A stretch of 42,960 nt of DNA. Origin: Flavobacteriales bacterium (GTDB taxonomy: Bacteria; Bacteroidota; Bacteroidia; Flavobacteriales_D; Sanyastnellaceae). The notes beneath the pieces were generated by a model that did no database searches, had not been told where the DNA came from, and saw nothing but the letters and a program-made list of their open reading frames with translations. The stretch's first letter is position 1. The number at the start of each line of letters is the position of its first letter. This document shows, in pieces, positions 7,959 to 15,741 of this stretch. Location: the NCBI GenBank assembly GCA_030828175.1, contig JAURDB010000003.1, forward strand, positions 1-42,960, read 5' to 3'. The position numbers and the translations under genes are program-made.

Positions 7959-10334
7959 TTACTGTTTGATGACGGCCTTCACCGCACGCTGTCCATCGGC
8001 TTCGATGACGACGACATACCGACCGTTGTCAAAGGCGCTCATGTCGAGCACACCGGTCGGATTCGTTGTCTCATAGCAGAGGCGGCCGTTGGCGTCGAGC
8101 ACCTGCAGGCGATCTACCTGCACGGCACCCCAGCGCAACACATCCGTCGTGGGGTTCGGGTACACCTCGAACAAGGAGCCGAGGTCGAGCTGATCCACAC
8201 CGGACGGAAGGCTGAGTACGGCGTCGATGACGTGCACCACTCCGTTGTCAGCGACGAGGTCGGCGACAATGACGTTGGCATCGTTGACCATGACCATCAT
8301 GCCGTCGATGGAAATCGTGACTTCTTCACCCTGCAGGGTGGCGATGGTCTGTCCATCGGTCAGGTCCGTACTCATGGCCGCTGCACCTCCCACTACATGG
8401 TAGGTGAGGATGTCGGTCAAGGCTCCCGCGGGGTCCGCGAGGAGCTCATCGATCAAGCCAGCGGGCAATGCTCCGAAGGCTGCGTCTGTAGGGGCAAATA
8501 CAGTGAAGGGACCTTCACCCGAGAGGGCGTCGACCAATCCCGCAGCGCCAACAGCGGCTTCGAGGATGGTGTGGTTTTCACTGTTCACGATGATGTCCAC
8601 CACAGTGGCCGGAGCTGGTGGCTGAGGAAGCAACACGGCATCGATGACGTGCACCACACCGTTGTCGGCCACCAAGTCGGCCACGACCACCAAAGCATTG
8701 TTGATGATGACATTGCCTCCGTTCAAGGTCACGGTCACGTCCTGCCCATTGAGGGTGGTGATCATCTGACCGTCGGACAAGTCGCCACTCATGGCGGCAG
8801 CTCCGCCTACCACGTGGTAGGTCAGGATGTCGGTCAATGCGCCGGTTGGGTCGGCGAGGAGCTCGTCAATCACACCTGCGGGAAGCGCAGCAAAAGCCAT
8901 GTCAGTAGGAGCAAAGACCGTGAAGGGACCTTCGCCGGAAAGCGCGTCCACCAATCCTGCAGCAACCACGGCTGTCTCGAGGATGTTGTGGTTGGGACTG
9001 TTCACCACGATGTCCACCACGGTGGCGGGTGTGGGAGCCGGTGGCGTCAGGATGGCATCAATGACGTGCACGACACCGTTGGAGCCGATGAGGTCAGCCA
9101 CAATGACGGTAGCATCGTTGATCATGACCGTACCGTCCATGATGGTGACGGTTACTTCCTCCCCGTTGAGGGTTTCGATCATCATGCCGTCGGAGAGGTC
9201 TCCAGCGGTCAGGCTGTCACCCGCTACGTGGTAGGTGAGGATGTTCGTCAGGAGCGCGTTGTCCGTCAGAATCTGCAGAATCACGGCAGGAGGAAGGGCA
9301 TCGAATGCCGCATCCGTGGGGGCGAAGACCGTGAAGGGGCCGTCGCCAGCCAGGGCCTCATCCAATCCGGTGCTGTCGAGAACAGCAGCCAAAACCGTAT
9401 GGGCCTCGCTTTCGGCAATGATATCTGCCACCGTCGGGGTGACCTCTGGCGTCGGCGGCAACAGCACCGCATCGATGACGTGCACCACGCCATTGTCCGT
9501 GGTGATGTCCGCCACAGTCACGGTTGCGTCGTTGACCATGACAGTACCGTCCATGATGGAGATGGTAATGTCCTCACCGAGCATGGTGGTGATCATCTGT
9601 CCATCGGAAAGGTCACCACTCAAAGCGGTGGCATTGACCACGTGGTACAACAGAATGTCTGCGAGGCCTTCGAGAGCGAGCAGGTCGTCAGCGGTGATCC
9701 CGAGGGTGGTAACCAACGCGGTCACGGCATCATCGGTAGGGGCAAAAACCGTGAAAGGACCTTCTCCGGAGAGGGCGTCCACAAGACCGGCTGCACCTAC
9801 TGCAGCCTCCAACAAGTTGTGGTCCTCGCTGTTGACGATGACATCCACCACCGTTGTCGTTGCGGGCGGGGGAGGGAGGAGCACAGCGTCGATGACGTGC
9901 ACGACTCCGTTGTCGGCAGCAATGTCCGCAACGGTCACATTGGCGCTGTTGACCATCACGTTTCCTCCCATGATGGAAATCGTGACGTCCTCGCCTTGCA
10001 GCGTGGTGACCATTTGTCCGTCAGAGAGGTCTCCGCTCATGGCGGTTGCACCGACAACGTGATACAAGAGAATGTCGGTGAGGCCATCCAGGGCAAGCAG
10101 GTCATCCGCAGTAATGCCGAGCTCGGTAACCAAGGCAGTCACAGCTGCGTCGGTGGGAGCGAAAACCGTAAAAGGACCATCTCCGGAGAGGGTGCCTGCG
10201 AGATCGGCTGAAAGGACCGCAGCTTCGAGGAGCGTATGGTCATCGCTGTTGACTACCACGTCGACCACGGTGGTCTGGGCTTGAAGAAGTGCGCCGATCA
10301 GGAAGAAGGGCAAAAAGAGGGTATGCTTGAGCAT
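7959..10334 (-). CDS. Secreted five-domain fasciclin (FAS1) protein with T9SS sorting domain
   Basis: The 791-residue protein has a signal peptide (residues 1-19, ending LLQAQ) and five FAS1 domains at about 21-154, 160-293, 300-430, 437-570 and 577-707. Each shows the H1 motif GPFTVFAPTD, a YHVV-type motif and the closing GVVHVIDAVL. Short proline-rich linkers (LPPPPATT, TPPAPTPAT) separate the domains. The last 70 residues are a T9SS type A sorting domain (EVYPNPTTDVLRW ending VKAVIKQ). FAS1 domains mediate cell-cell or cell-matrix adhesion, so this is probably a surface adhesin. Domains 1-2 and domains 4-5 form two closely similar pairs, with domain 3 intermediate, which suggests stepwise duplication. 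It converges on cysQ and diverges from the M43 protease. Confidence 0.93.
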   Translation of the reverse strand: MLKHTLFLPFFLIGALLQAQTTVVDVVVNSDDHTLLEAAVLSADLAGTLSGDGPFTVFAPTDAAVTALVTELGITADDLLALDGLTDILLYHVVGATAMSGDLSDGQMVTTLQGEDVTISIMGGNVMVNSANVTVADIAADNGVVHVIDAVLLPPPPATTTVVDVIVNSEDHNLLEAAVGAAGLVDALSGEGPFTVFAPTDDAVTALVTTLGITADDLLALEGLADILLYHVVNATALSGDLSDGQMITTMLGEDITISIMDGTVMVNDATVTVADITTDNGVVHVIDAVLLPPTPEVTPTVADIIAESEAHTVLAAVLDSTGLDEALAGDGPFTVFAPTDAAFDALPPAVILQILTDNALLTNILTYHVAGDSLTAGDLSDGMMIETLNGEEVTVTIMDGTVMINDATVIVADLIGSNGVVHVIDAILTPPAPTPATVVDIVVNSPNHNILETAVVAAGLVDALSGEGPFTVFAPTDMAFAALPAGVIDELLADPTGALTDILTYHVVGGAAAMSGDLSDGQMITTLNGQDVTVTLNGGNVIINNALVVVADLVADNGVVHVIDAVLLPQPPAPATVVDIIVNSENHTILEAAVGAAGLVDALSGEGPFTVFAPTDAAFGALPAGLIDELLADPAGALTDILTYHVVGGAAAMSTDLTDGQTIATLQGEEVTISIDGMMVMVNDANVIVADLVADNGVVHVIDAVLSLPSGVDQLDLGSLFEVYPNPTTDVLRWGAVQVDRLQVLDANGRLCYETTNPTGVLDMSAFDNGRYVVVIEADGQRAVKAVIKQ
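8214..10274 (-). repeat. Five tandem copies of a ~415-bp FAS1-encoding unit
   Basis: The coding sequence for residues 21-707 of the fasciclin protein is a head-to-tail array with a period of about 137-140 codons. Motifs such as GTCGATGACGTGCACCAC recur at each unit border on the plus strand. Protein similarity is highest between units 4 and 5 and between units 1 and 2. The array is prone to unit gain or loss and to assembly collapse. Confidence 0.85.
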
Positions 10335-10549
10335 GGTTTGGATTTGTGTGATTGTGACAGAGGAACAGGAGGATTGTAGGAAAGTTCAAATCGGGTGATT
10401 TCCGGCATGGAATTGAGCTTTTGGGCCGCATCCGTCGGAAACCAGATCGTCGCAGTGGGACATTATCCACGGAATGATGAAAGTCATCTCAAAATGTTCT
10501 GTTTGGCCACGTTCCTTTTCTGAAATTGAGGCGAAACTGAATTACCGAA

Positions 10550-12283
10550 ATGAACCTTCGTACCCTCTTTTGCACCCTATTGGTGGGTGCTTCGGCCATG
10601 CTCTCAGCCCAAGAGCGGGTCTGCCACACGATGGGCAACCTCGATCGACTCCTGAATGAACATGAGCAGCTCCACGAGCAAATGGAGCAGATCGAAGCCT
10701 TTACCCGGACATTCGAGACGACGCCCCAGCTCAGGAATGGAAATGTGGTCACCATTCCCGTGGTGGTCAACGTCATCTACAAGACAGGAGCGCAGAACAT
10801 CTCGGATGCCCAGATCCAATCCCAGATCGATGTGCTCAATGCCGATTTCCGCCGGACCAACAGCGATGCGGACAACACCTGGTCACAGGCTGCTGATACC
10901 GAAATCGAATTCTGCCTCGCCAGCGTGGACCCCGATGGCAATGCCACCAATGGCATCCGCCGCAAGTCCACCAACAAGCCTTCCTGGCAGGCCAACGATG
11001 CCATGAAGGGCAACCAGGGCCTCACACCTTGGGATCCCTCATCCTATCTCAATATCTGGGTTTGCAACCTGAGTGGTGGACTGCTCGGATACGCACAGTT
11101 CCCTGGAGGACCGGCATCCACCGATGGCGTGGTGTGCGACTACGCCTATTTCGGTACGATCGGCACGGCCACCTTCCCCTTTGACCAGGGACGCACCTGT
11201 ACCCACGAGGTGGGACACTACCTCAATCTGCGGCACATCTGGGGCGATGGCGGTTGCAGCGTGGACGACTTCGTGGGGGACACCCCCCTCTCGGACGGGC
11301 CGAACTACGGCTGCGCCATTGGTCATGTGAGTTGCGGATCAGTCGACATGGTCCAGAACTACATGGACTACACGGACGATGGCTGCATGAACCTGTACAC
11401 CGACGGACAGGCCATCCGGATGCACGCCCTCTTTGCACCGGGCGGATTCCGCTATTCACTGACCCAGTCAGGGGGCTGTGGCGACACACCCACGCCCACC
11501 TGTACGGACGGCATTCAGAACGGCGATGAGACCGGTGTCGACTGCGGTGGATCTTGTGCCCCGTGTGCCACACCTACCTGTGACGATGGCATTCAGAATG
11601 GTGACGAGACCGGTGTCGACTGCGGTGGCGCGGATTGTCCCGCTTGTCCGGCGACCTGCGACGATGGGATTCAGAACGGCAACGAGACCGGCGTGGACTG
11701 CGGAGGACCCGATTGTTCTCCCTGCTCCACAGGCACGTGCGACGTGCCCGCAGGAACCAATGCGGTCAACATCAGACGCAAGCGGGCTACCCTGACGTGG
11801 GATGCCGTCGGCGGCGCGGTCAGCTACACGGTACAATTCAGGGTGGCAGGTTCTGCCGCTTGGACGAGTGAGGCGACCACGACAGAGACGAGCATCACGG
11901 CTTCCAGCTTGAACAACAACGTCACCTACGAATGGCGGGTCCGGAGCAATTGCAACGGGGATGCCAGTGCATTCTCGCCCATTTGCAGTTTCACGGCGGG
12001 CGATTCGAACTCGAGCAGCTGTGCGGGAGAGCGTGTTGTTTTGGCTGAGGTACGGGCCTATCCAAACCCCGCCGATGCTTCGGTGCGCATCGAGGTTTTG
12101 CTCGGCGGAGACACTCCGGTCAGCTTGCAGGTGGCCGATGCCTTTGGCCGATTGGTCATGGAGCAGGAGCTTGTCGATGGTGCCTTCGTCGACCTCGACG
12201 TGAGCGACCTCGATGCCGGCATCTATCTGGTACGGGCCACCAACGGTTTGACCGAAGACGTCATCCGACTCGTGGTCGAATAA
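10550..12283 (+). CDS. Secreted M43-family zinc metalloprotease with T9SS sorting domain
   Basis: The 577-residue protein starts with a signal peptide (MNLRTLFCTLLVGASAMLSA). The catalytic domain (about 60-305) carries the metzincin site HEVGHYLNLRH (219-229: three histidines and catalytic Glu220) and the Met-turn NYMDY (Met272), as in pappalysin/ulilysin-like M43 enzymes. Three cysteine-rich copies of DGIQNGxETGVDCGG follow (318-386), then a fibronectin type III domain (about 400-482) and a T9SS sorting domain (AYPNPADASVRIEV to the end). It is therefore an extracellular protease released or anchored through T9SS. It diverges from the fasciclin gene across 215 bp in which no confident promoter was found. 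Confidence 0.93.
   Translation: MNLRTLFCTLLVGASAMLSAQERVCHTMGNLDRLLNEHEQLHEQMEQIEAFTRTFETTPQLRNGNVVTIPVVVNVIYKTGAQNISDAQIQSQIDVLNADFRRTNSDADNTWSQAADTEIEFCLASVDPDGNATNGIRRKSTNKPSWQANDAMKGNQGLTPWDPSSYLNIWVCNLSGGLLGYAQFPGGPASTDGVVCDYAYFGTIGTATFPFDQGRTCTHEVGHYLNLRHIWGDGGCSVDDFVGDTPLSDGPNYGCAIGHVSCGSVDMVQNYMDYTDDGCMNLYTDGQAIRMHALFAPGGFRYSLTQSGGCGDTPTPTCTDGIQNGDETGVDCGGSCAPCATPTCDDGIQNGDETGVDCGGADCPACPATCDDGIQNGNETGVDCGGPDCSPCSTGTCDVPAGTNAVNIRRKRATLTWDAVGGAVSYTVQFRVAGSAAWTSEATTTETSITASSLNNNVTYEWRVRSNCNGDASAFSPICSFTAGDSNSSSCAGERVVLAEVRAYPNPADASVRIEVLLGGDTPVSLQVADAFGRLVMEQELVDGAFVDLDVSDLDAGIYLVRATNGLTEDVIRLVVE
11501..11707 (+). repeat. Three-copy cysteine-rich repeat within the M43 protease gene
   Basis: Three near-identical units of about 75-80 bp each encode C(T/D)DGIQNGxETGVDCGG, followed by a CxxC-like pair. 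The DNA copies also share most third positions (for example GAGACCGG with TGCGG downstream), pointing to recent duplication. The units probably act as a disulfide-stabilised spacer between protease and FN3 domains. Confidence 0.8.
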
Positions 12284-12304
12284 GGCTCTCGATCCAACGG
12301 CCTT

Positions 12305-13549
12305 CTACGGGGAAGGAGTCCATGTCGCCGTGCGCACATGGGCTTCCTTCCCCGTTGTCGTCCAGGCCAACATGACGCCGCCTCTCTCGAGTCCCACCAA
12401 CGAAGGGAATCCTCCCGCCCGAGCGTCGTCCACAGAGGTAAGCGCGATGGGCTCAGTGAGAAGGGGTGTTCCGCTGGGCATCCAGCATTGGCCCATCAAT
12501 CGCGGCGCATCGTTTTCTCTCTCCATCCAAATGGCATGGAATCGGCCCTGACCATCGACAGCGGCTGCAACGCGGCCCACAGCTTCTGCGCGTTGCAGGT
12601 TCTCGACCTCCGACCACACTCCTTCCTTCGAACGCCAGGCCATCCGAATCCGCGGCTGGTCTTCGGCATTCGTGAACCAGATGGCGAGGGTGCGGTCGGC
12701 TCCCGAAGCCAAGGCCGATCCATTGACGGGACATCCTGCAATGCGCCATCCGTCGGCACCCACAGGAACGGGACCCTGGATCAATTGAACGGAGTGCGCA
12801 TCGGTGGACGCGATTTCAACGGCACTGAAGTCCCTCATCTCGTCTGCCGTGCGGTCGCGATAGGTGAGCAGATACCCGCCGCCGGAGAGGGCGGCTGAAG
12901 CCATGGGACAGCAGGTGCAGGCGGAACTGTCCAACACCACTTCGTCCGACCAACCCAAAGCTGGCGTCCATCGGGCAGCGCGCACCTCCATGGGGGCCTT
13001 GGCCGGGTTGGGATGTCCGTCGAACTGCCGGCCATCCAACCAGGCCAGCATCGCCCCATCGCGGGTGGGCATCCACTGGGCGAATCCGTGCTCGGCCACG
13101 GCCGTGTCGCGGTGGGGTCGGTCGGCCTCGGACCATGTCAGGCCGCCATCCACGCTGTGCGCGGTTTCGATGCCGTAGCAGAAGTCACCCCTTGGATCCA
13201 TCCGCAGCCAATGGGCGTGGGCGTCTCCTTGGGGGCCGAACGCCATCGAAGGGCGATCGGCCCAGTTGACCAGCAATCCAGTGTCCTCGACGATCGTGAC
13301 GGGTGTGCTCCAACCGGTGTCCACCCATTGCGACCACCGAATGGCCACGGTATCCCCCCGTTCCTCTGCAAAAAGCAAGGCAGGACCATCAGGAGAGAGG
13401 GCAAGTCCCGGCAACGAAGTGCCGGCAGGCAAGTCCTTCATCTCATGCAAGGGCCCTCTGGATTCAGATTCGGCACAGCTGCACAGAAGGACGGCCCACA
13501 CGGCGCCCAGGGTGAATTCAAATGCCGTCCGCCAGGGGCGGTTCATCAT
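12305..13549 (-). CDS. Exported sialidase-fold (BNR-like) lipoprotein
   Basis: The 414-residue product has a lipoprotein-type signal (VWAVLLCSC, lipid cysteine near residue 25). The rest is rich in beta-propeller-like repeats of the BNR kind (SVDGGLTWSEAD, WARSKEGVW-like stretches) and contains a tight cysteine cluster ACTCCPM seen in a branch of exo-alpha-sialidase-like proteins. Sialidase catalytic residues cannot be assigned, so enzymatic activity is uncertain; it may only bind glycans. The start overlaps the stop of the phosphodiesterase gene by 4 bp (ATGA), placing it last in the four-gene operon. A long hairpin lies at its 3' end. Confidence 0.7.
   Translation of the reverse strand: MMNRPWRTAFEFTLGAVWAVLLCSCAESESRGPLHEMKDLPAGTSLPGLALSPDGPALLFAEERGDTVAIRWSQWVDTGWSTPVTIVEDTGLLVNWADRPSMAFGPQGDAHAHWLRMDPRGDFCYGIETAHSVDGGLTWSEADRPHRDTAVAEHGFAQWMPTRDGAMLAWLDGRQFDGHPNPAKAPMEVRAARWTPALGWSDEVVLDSSACTCCPMASAALSGGGYLLTYRDRTADEMRDFSAVEIASTDAHSVQLIQGPVPVGADGWRIAGCPVNGSALASGADRTLAIWFTNAEDQPRIRMAWRSKEGVWSEVENLQRAEAVGRVAAAVDGQGRFHAIWMERENDAPRLMGQCWMPSGTPLLTEPIALTSVDDARAGGFPSLVGLERGGVMLAWTTTGKEAHVRTATWTPSP
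12307..12355. terminator. Long hairpin between M43 protease and sialidase-fold genes
   Basis: ACGGGGAAGGA (12307-12317) pairs perfectly with TCCTTCCCCGT (12345-12355). The inner arms GTCCATG (12318-12324) and CATGGGC (12337-12343) extend the stem after a one-base bulge. The loop is about 12 nt. The stem lies just after the protease stop and inside the last codons of the convergent gene. No T-run follows on either strand, so a role as a bidirectional terminator or mRNA 3' stabiliser is inferred. Confidence 0.5.
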
Positions 13550-15741
13550 TCCACCACGATGCGGGTGGGCAGGCCTTGGCCGTCCACCGCAGCGGTGTAG
13601 ACACCGGAAGCAACGCCGTCGAGCGGAATGCGCGTGATGCCGTTGCCGAGCATGGAGCGGAGCACTTCCCTGCCGGCCAGGTCACGCAAAACGAGCTCAC
13701 CGGGTACGGCAGTGGACTCCCAGCGAATGGAGAGGTTTCCGTGGGCAGGATTCGGGAATACCGTACAGATGGGAGTACCGGTCTCATCTTCCACCGATGC
13801 GATGACGCCGAGGGCGATGAGGATGCCTTGGAATTCCTGGTGGTAGAGGTTGGCCACACGTGCATCGTGAACGATGACCGTATTCTCGTCGTTGACGTTT
13901 TCTGCGGAGGACGACCAGTTGTGCGAACCGGTGATCACCACAGGGTCATTCGAAGGTGAGGCGTGGTCCACGATCGCGTACTTGTGGTGCAGGTCGCCAC
14001 TGATGTTGTGGTGATAGACCTGGACTCCCGAGGACAGCAGGTTTTCGTATTCGCTGCCTGTGGTATTGACCTGTTCGATGGCCCCAATGGGGTTGACGAA
14101 GAAGCTCTCGCCCAATTGTGCAATGGCGTCGCCGAGGTCGTCGCGGGTCAAGGCGAGGAGGGCGAATTCAAACTCGGAATCGGCCGCTTCGATTTCCTCG
14201 CGTATGGCATTGGTCGTGCCGTCCGAGGGGGAGAAGTAAAGCTCAACCGGCACCCCTCCCACGAGGAAGTCGACGGGCGTGTTCCAGGTCTTGTCCGGAC
14301 CGAACTTGGCGTTGGCGGCGTCCGGCATCATGCCATCCGCTCCCCACATTTCGTTGAACTCCATGGTGTAGGCGCGGGCCAGGCTCTGGTCCTCGAAGAC
14401 AATGGCGTTGTTGAGATCCTGCACGAGGTTGCCGGTGGTCAGGTTGGTGGATCCGGTCAGCACGAAGGCCGACTCGGGGTATTCCGCGTCGCCTACGATG
14501 AACTTGTTGTGCATGCCGCTGCCCTGGCCATCGGTGCGGGGGTGGGTCACGACGGATTCCGGAAGGTTGCTGAGGCCGACGTTGGCGTTCTGCCCTTCAT
14601 AGATCCAGCGGATTTGTACGCCGTTGTTGGCGGCGGTCTCGAAGGCGTCCTCCAAGGTCTGGTCGTTGAAGTTGTAGGCGGCAACGTCCAGGGTGTGCTG
14701 AGCGGATGTGATCCATGCGGCGACCGTGTCATTCATGTCCACACCGAGCGACTGGGCCTCCTCTACGGTGGCGACCGCGGTGTTCACCGGGCCGTTGAAG
14801 TAGACGTGGATGGCGCCGGAAGAATTGGACACCGTGGCGTAAGGGCGAATGGGGGAGGCGGCACTTTCTCCGTCAGGCAGGCTCGAGATGGCCCGGGCGA
14901 AGTAAATCTTGCCCGCTTCCAATCCGGTGAGGTCCACACTGTGATCGGTGGTGCCGGAGGCACCGCTGGCCGTCATGCCGAGGTCCTCGGTCAGTCCGTA
15001 TTCCACAATGCCATCCGACGCAAGGTCGGTGCTCCACGAAAGTGTGAATCCCGAAGTCGTCATGTTGGACTGGACCACCGGTGAGGTATAACAGATGCCC
15101 GATGCCGGCAACAAATCAACCGGACCGCGGGGCAGCAACTGGTAGCCCCCCGTTCCATCAAAAGAGAACTGGCTCACGATACCGATGAGGTCCACGGCAC
15201 ACCCCGTCAAGGTTTCACCCACCAGGCTGTTGCTCGTGCGGACGTACATGATGCCCGTCTGCCCGTCGGCTGTAAAATCGTAGGTGTTGTTGCCCGTGAT
15301 TTCCAGACCGGCCAAGGGGAAAGTGGCTCCGTTCACACGGACGAGCTGTCCTTCCAGCGATTCATCCATTTCGGAAGCGCCGATGACCATAGGCTCTGGC
15401 AATGTCCCAGCGCCTTCAAACACCACGGCGGTCAGGTTGGGCCCAACCTCCAGCAGGCCGTTGTACTCGGTGATCTCGCCGGTGACGGTCAACGAATCCC
15501 CGATGGCCGGGGTGGCGTCCCAATCGCCCCAATCCCCGCCAGGATAAAGCGCGATGCCGGCGGTGGCGTCCTGCAGGTAGCGGACCGACCCGAGGTTGTC
15601 GTCGCTGGTCACCACACCGGTGACGGTCACGACGTCGCCAACGCCAAAGTTGGTGCGGGCGTCGAGGATGTTGTCCTGGGCGCGGAGGCCGTTGGACAGG
15701 GCCAATGCCATCAAGGCAACGGAGAAAACAAGCTTGTTCAT
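13546..15741 (-). CDS. Secreted phospholipase-D/nuclease-family protein with OB-like domain and T9SS tail
   Basis: The 731-residue protein has a signal peptide (to about residue 21). An OB-like domain of the secreted-nuclease type spans about 24-210 (FGVGDVVTVTGVVTSDDN). An FN3-like domain (about 220-303; TLSWSTDLASDGIVEYG) precedes two phospholipase-D half-sites. Both HKD motifs are intact: HNKFIVGD (His411, Lys413, Asp418) with GSTN, and HHKYAIVD (His585, Lys587, Asp592) with GSHN. A T9SS sorting domain ends the protein (VFPNPAHGNLSIRW onward). PLD-family enzymes cut phosphodiesters in phospholipids or nucleic acids; the OB-like domain favours nucleic acid. It overlaps the TonB receptor gene and the lipoprotein gene by 4 bp each, implying coupled translation. 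Confidence 0.9.
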   Translation of the reverse strand: MNKLVFSVALMALALSNGLRAQDNILDARTNFGVGDVVTVTGVVTSDDNLGSVRYLQDATAGIALYPGGDWGDWDATPAIGDSLTVTGEITEYNGLLEVGPNLTAVVFEGAGTLPEPMVIGASEMDESLEGQLVRVNGATFPLAGLEITGNNTYDFTADGQTGIMYVRTSNSLVGETLTGCAVDLIGIVSQFSFDGTGGYQLLPRGPVDLLPASGICYTSPVVQSNMTTSGFTLSWSTDLASDGIVEYGLTEDLGMTASGASGTTDHSVDLTGLEAGKIYFARAISSLPDGESAASPIRPYATVSNSSGAIHVYFNGPVNTAVATVEEAQSLGVDMNDTVAAWITSAQHTLDVAAYNFNDQTLEDAFETAANNGVQIRWIYEGQNANVGLSNLPESVVTHPRTDGQGSGMHNKFIVGDAEYPESAFVLTGSTNLTTGNLVQDLNNAIVFEDQSLARAYTMEFNEMWGADGMMPDAANAKFGPDKTWNTPVDFLVGGVPVELYFSPSDGTTNAIREEIEAADSEFEFALLALTRDDLGDAIAQLGESFFVNPIGAIEQVNTTGSEYENLLSSGVQVYHHNISGDLHHKYAIVDHASPSNDPVVITGSHNWSSSAENVNDENTVIVHDARVANLYHQEFQGILIALGVIASVEDETGTPICTVFPNPAHGNLSIRWESTAVPGELVLRDLAGREVLRSMLGNGITRIPLDGVASGVYTAAVDGQGLPTRIVVE

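Noticed and set aside
7890-10211. 773-residue open frame on the plus strand opposite the fasciclin gene
   Set aside because: It is the antisense shadow of the repeated FAS1 codons. Its protein is a His/Val/Gly-rich low-complexity repeat with no domain or signal, while the minus strand encodes clear FAS1 domains.
8214-10274. Possible CRISPR or satellite array because of regular spacing
   Set aside because: The period is about 415 bp and the repeats are coding FAS1 domains, not short repeats with unique spacers.
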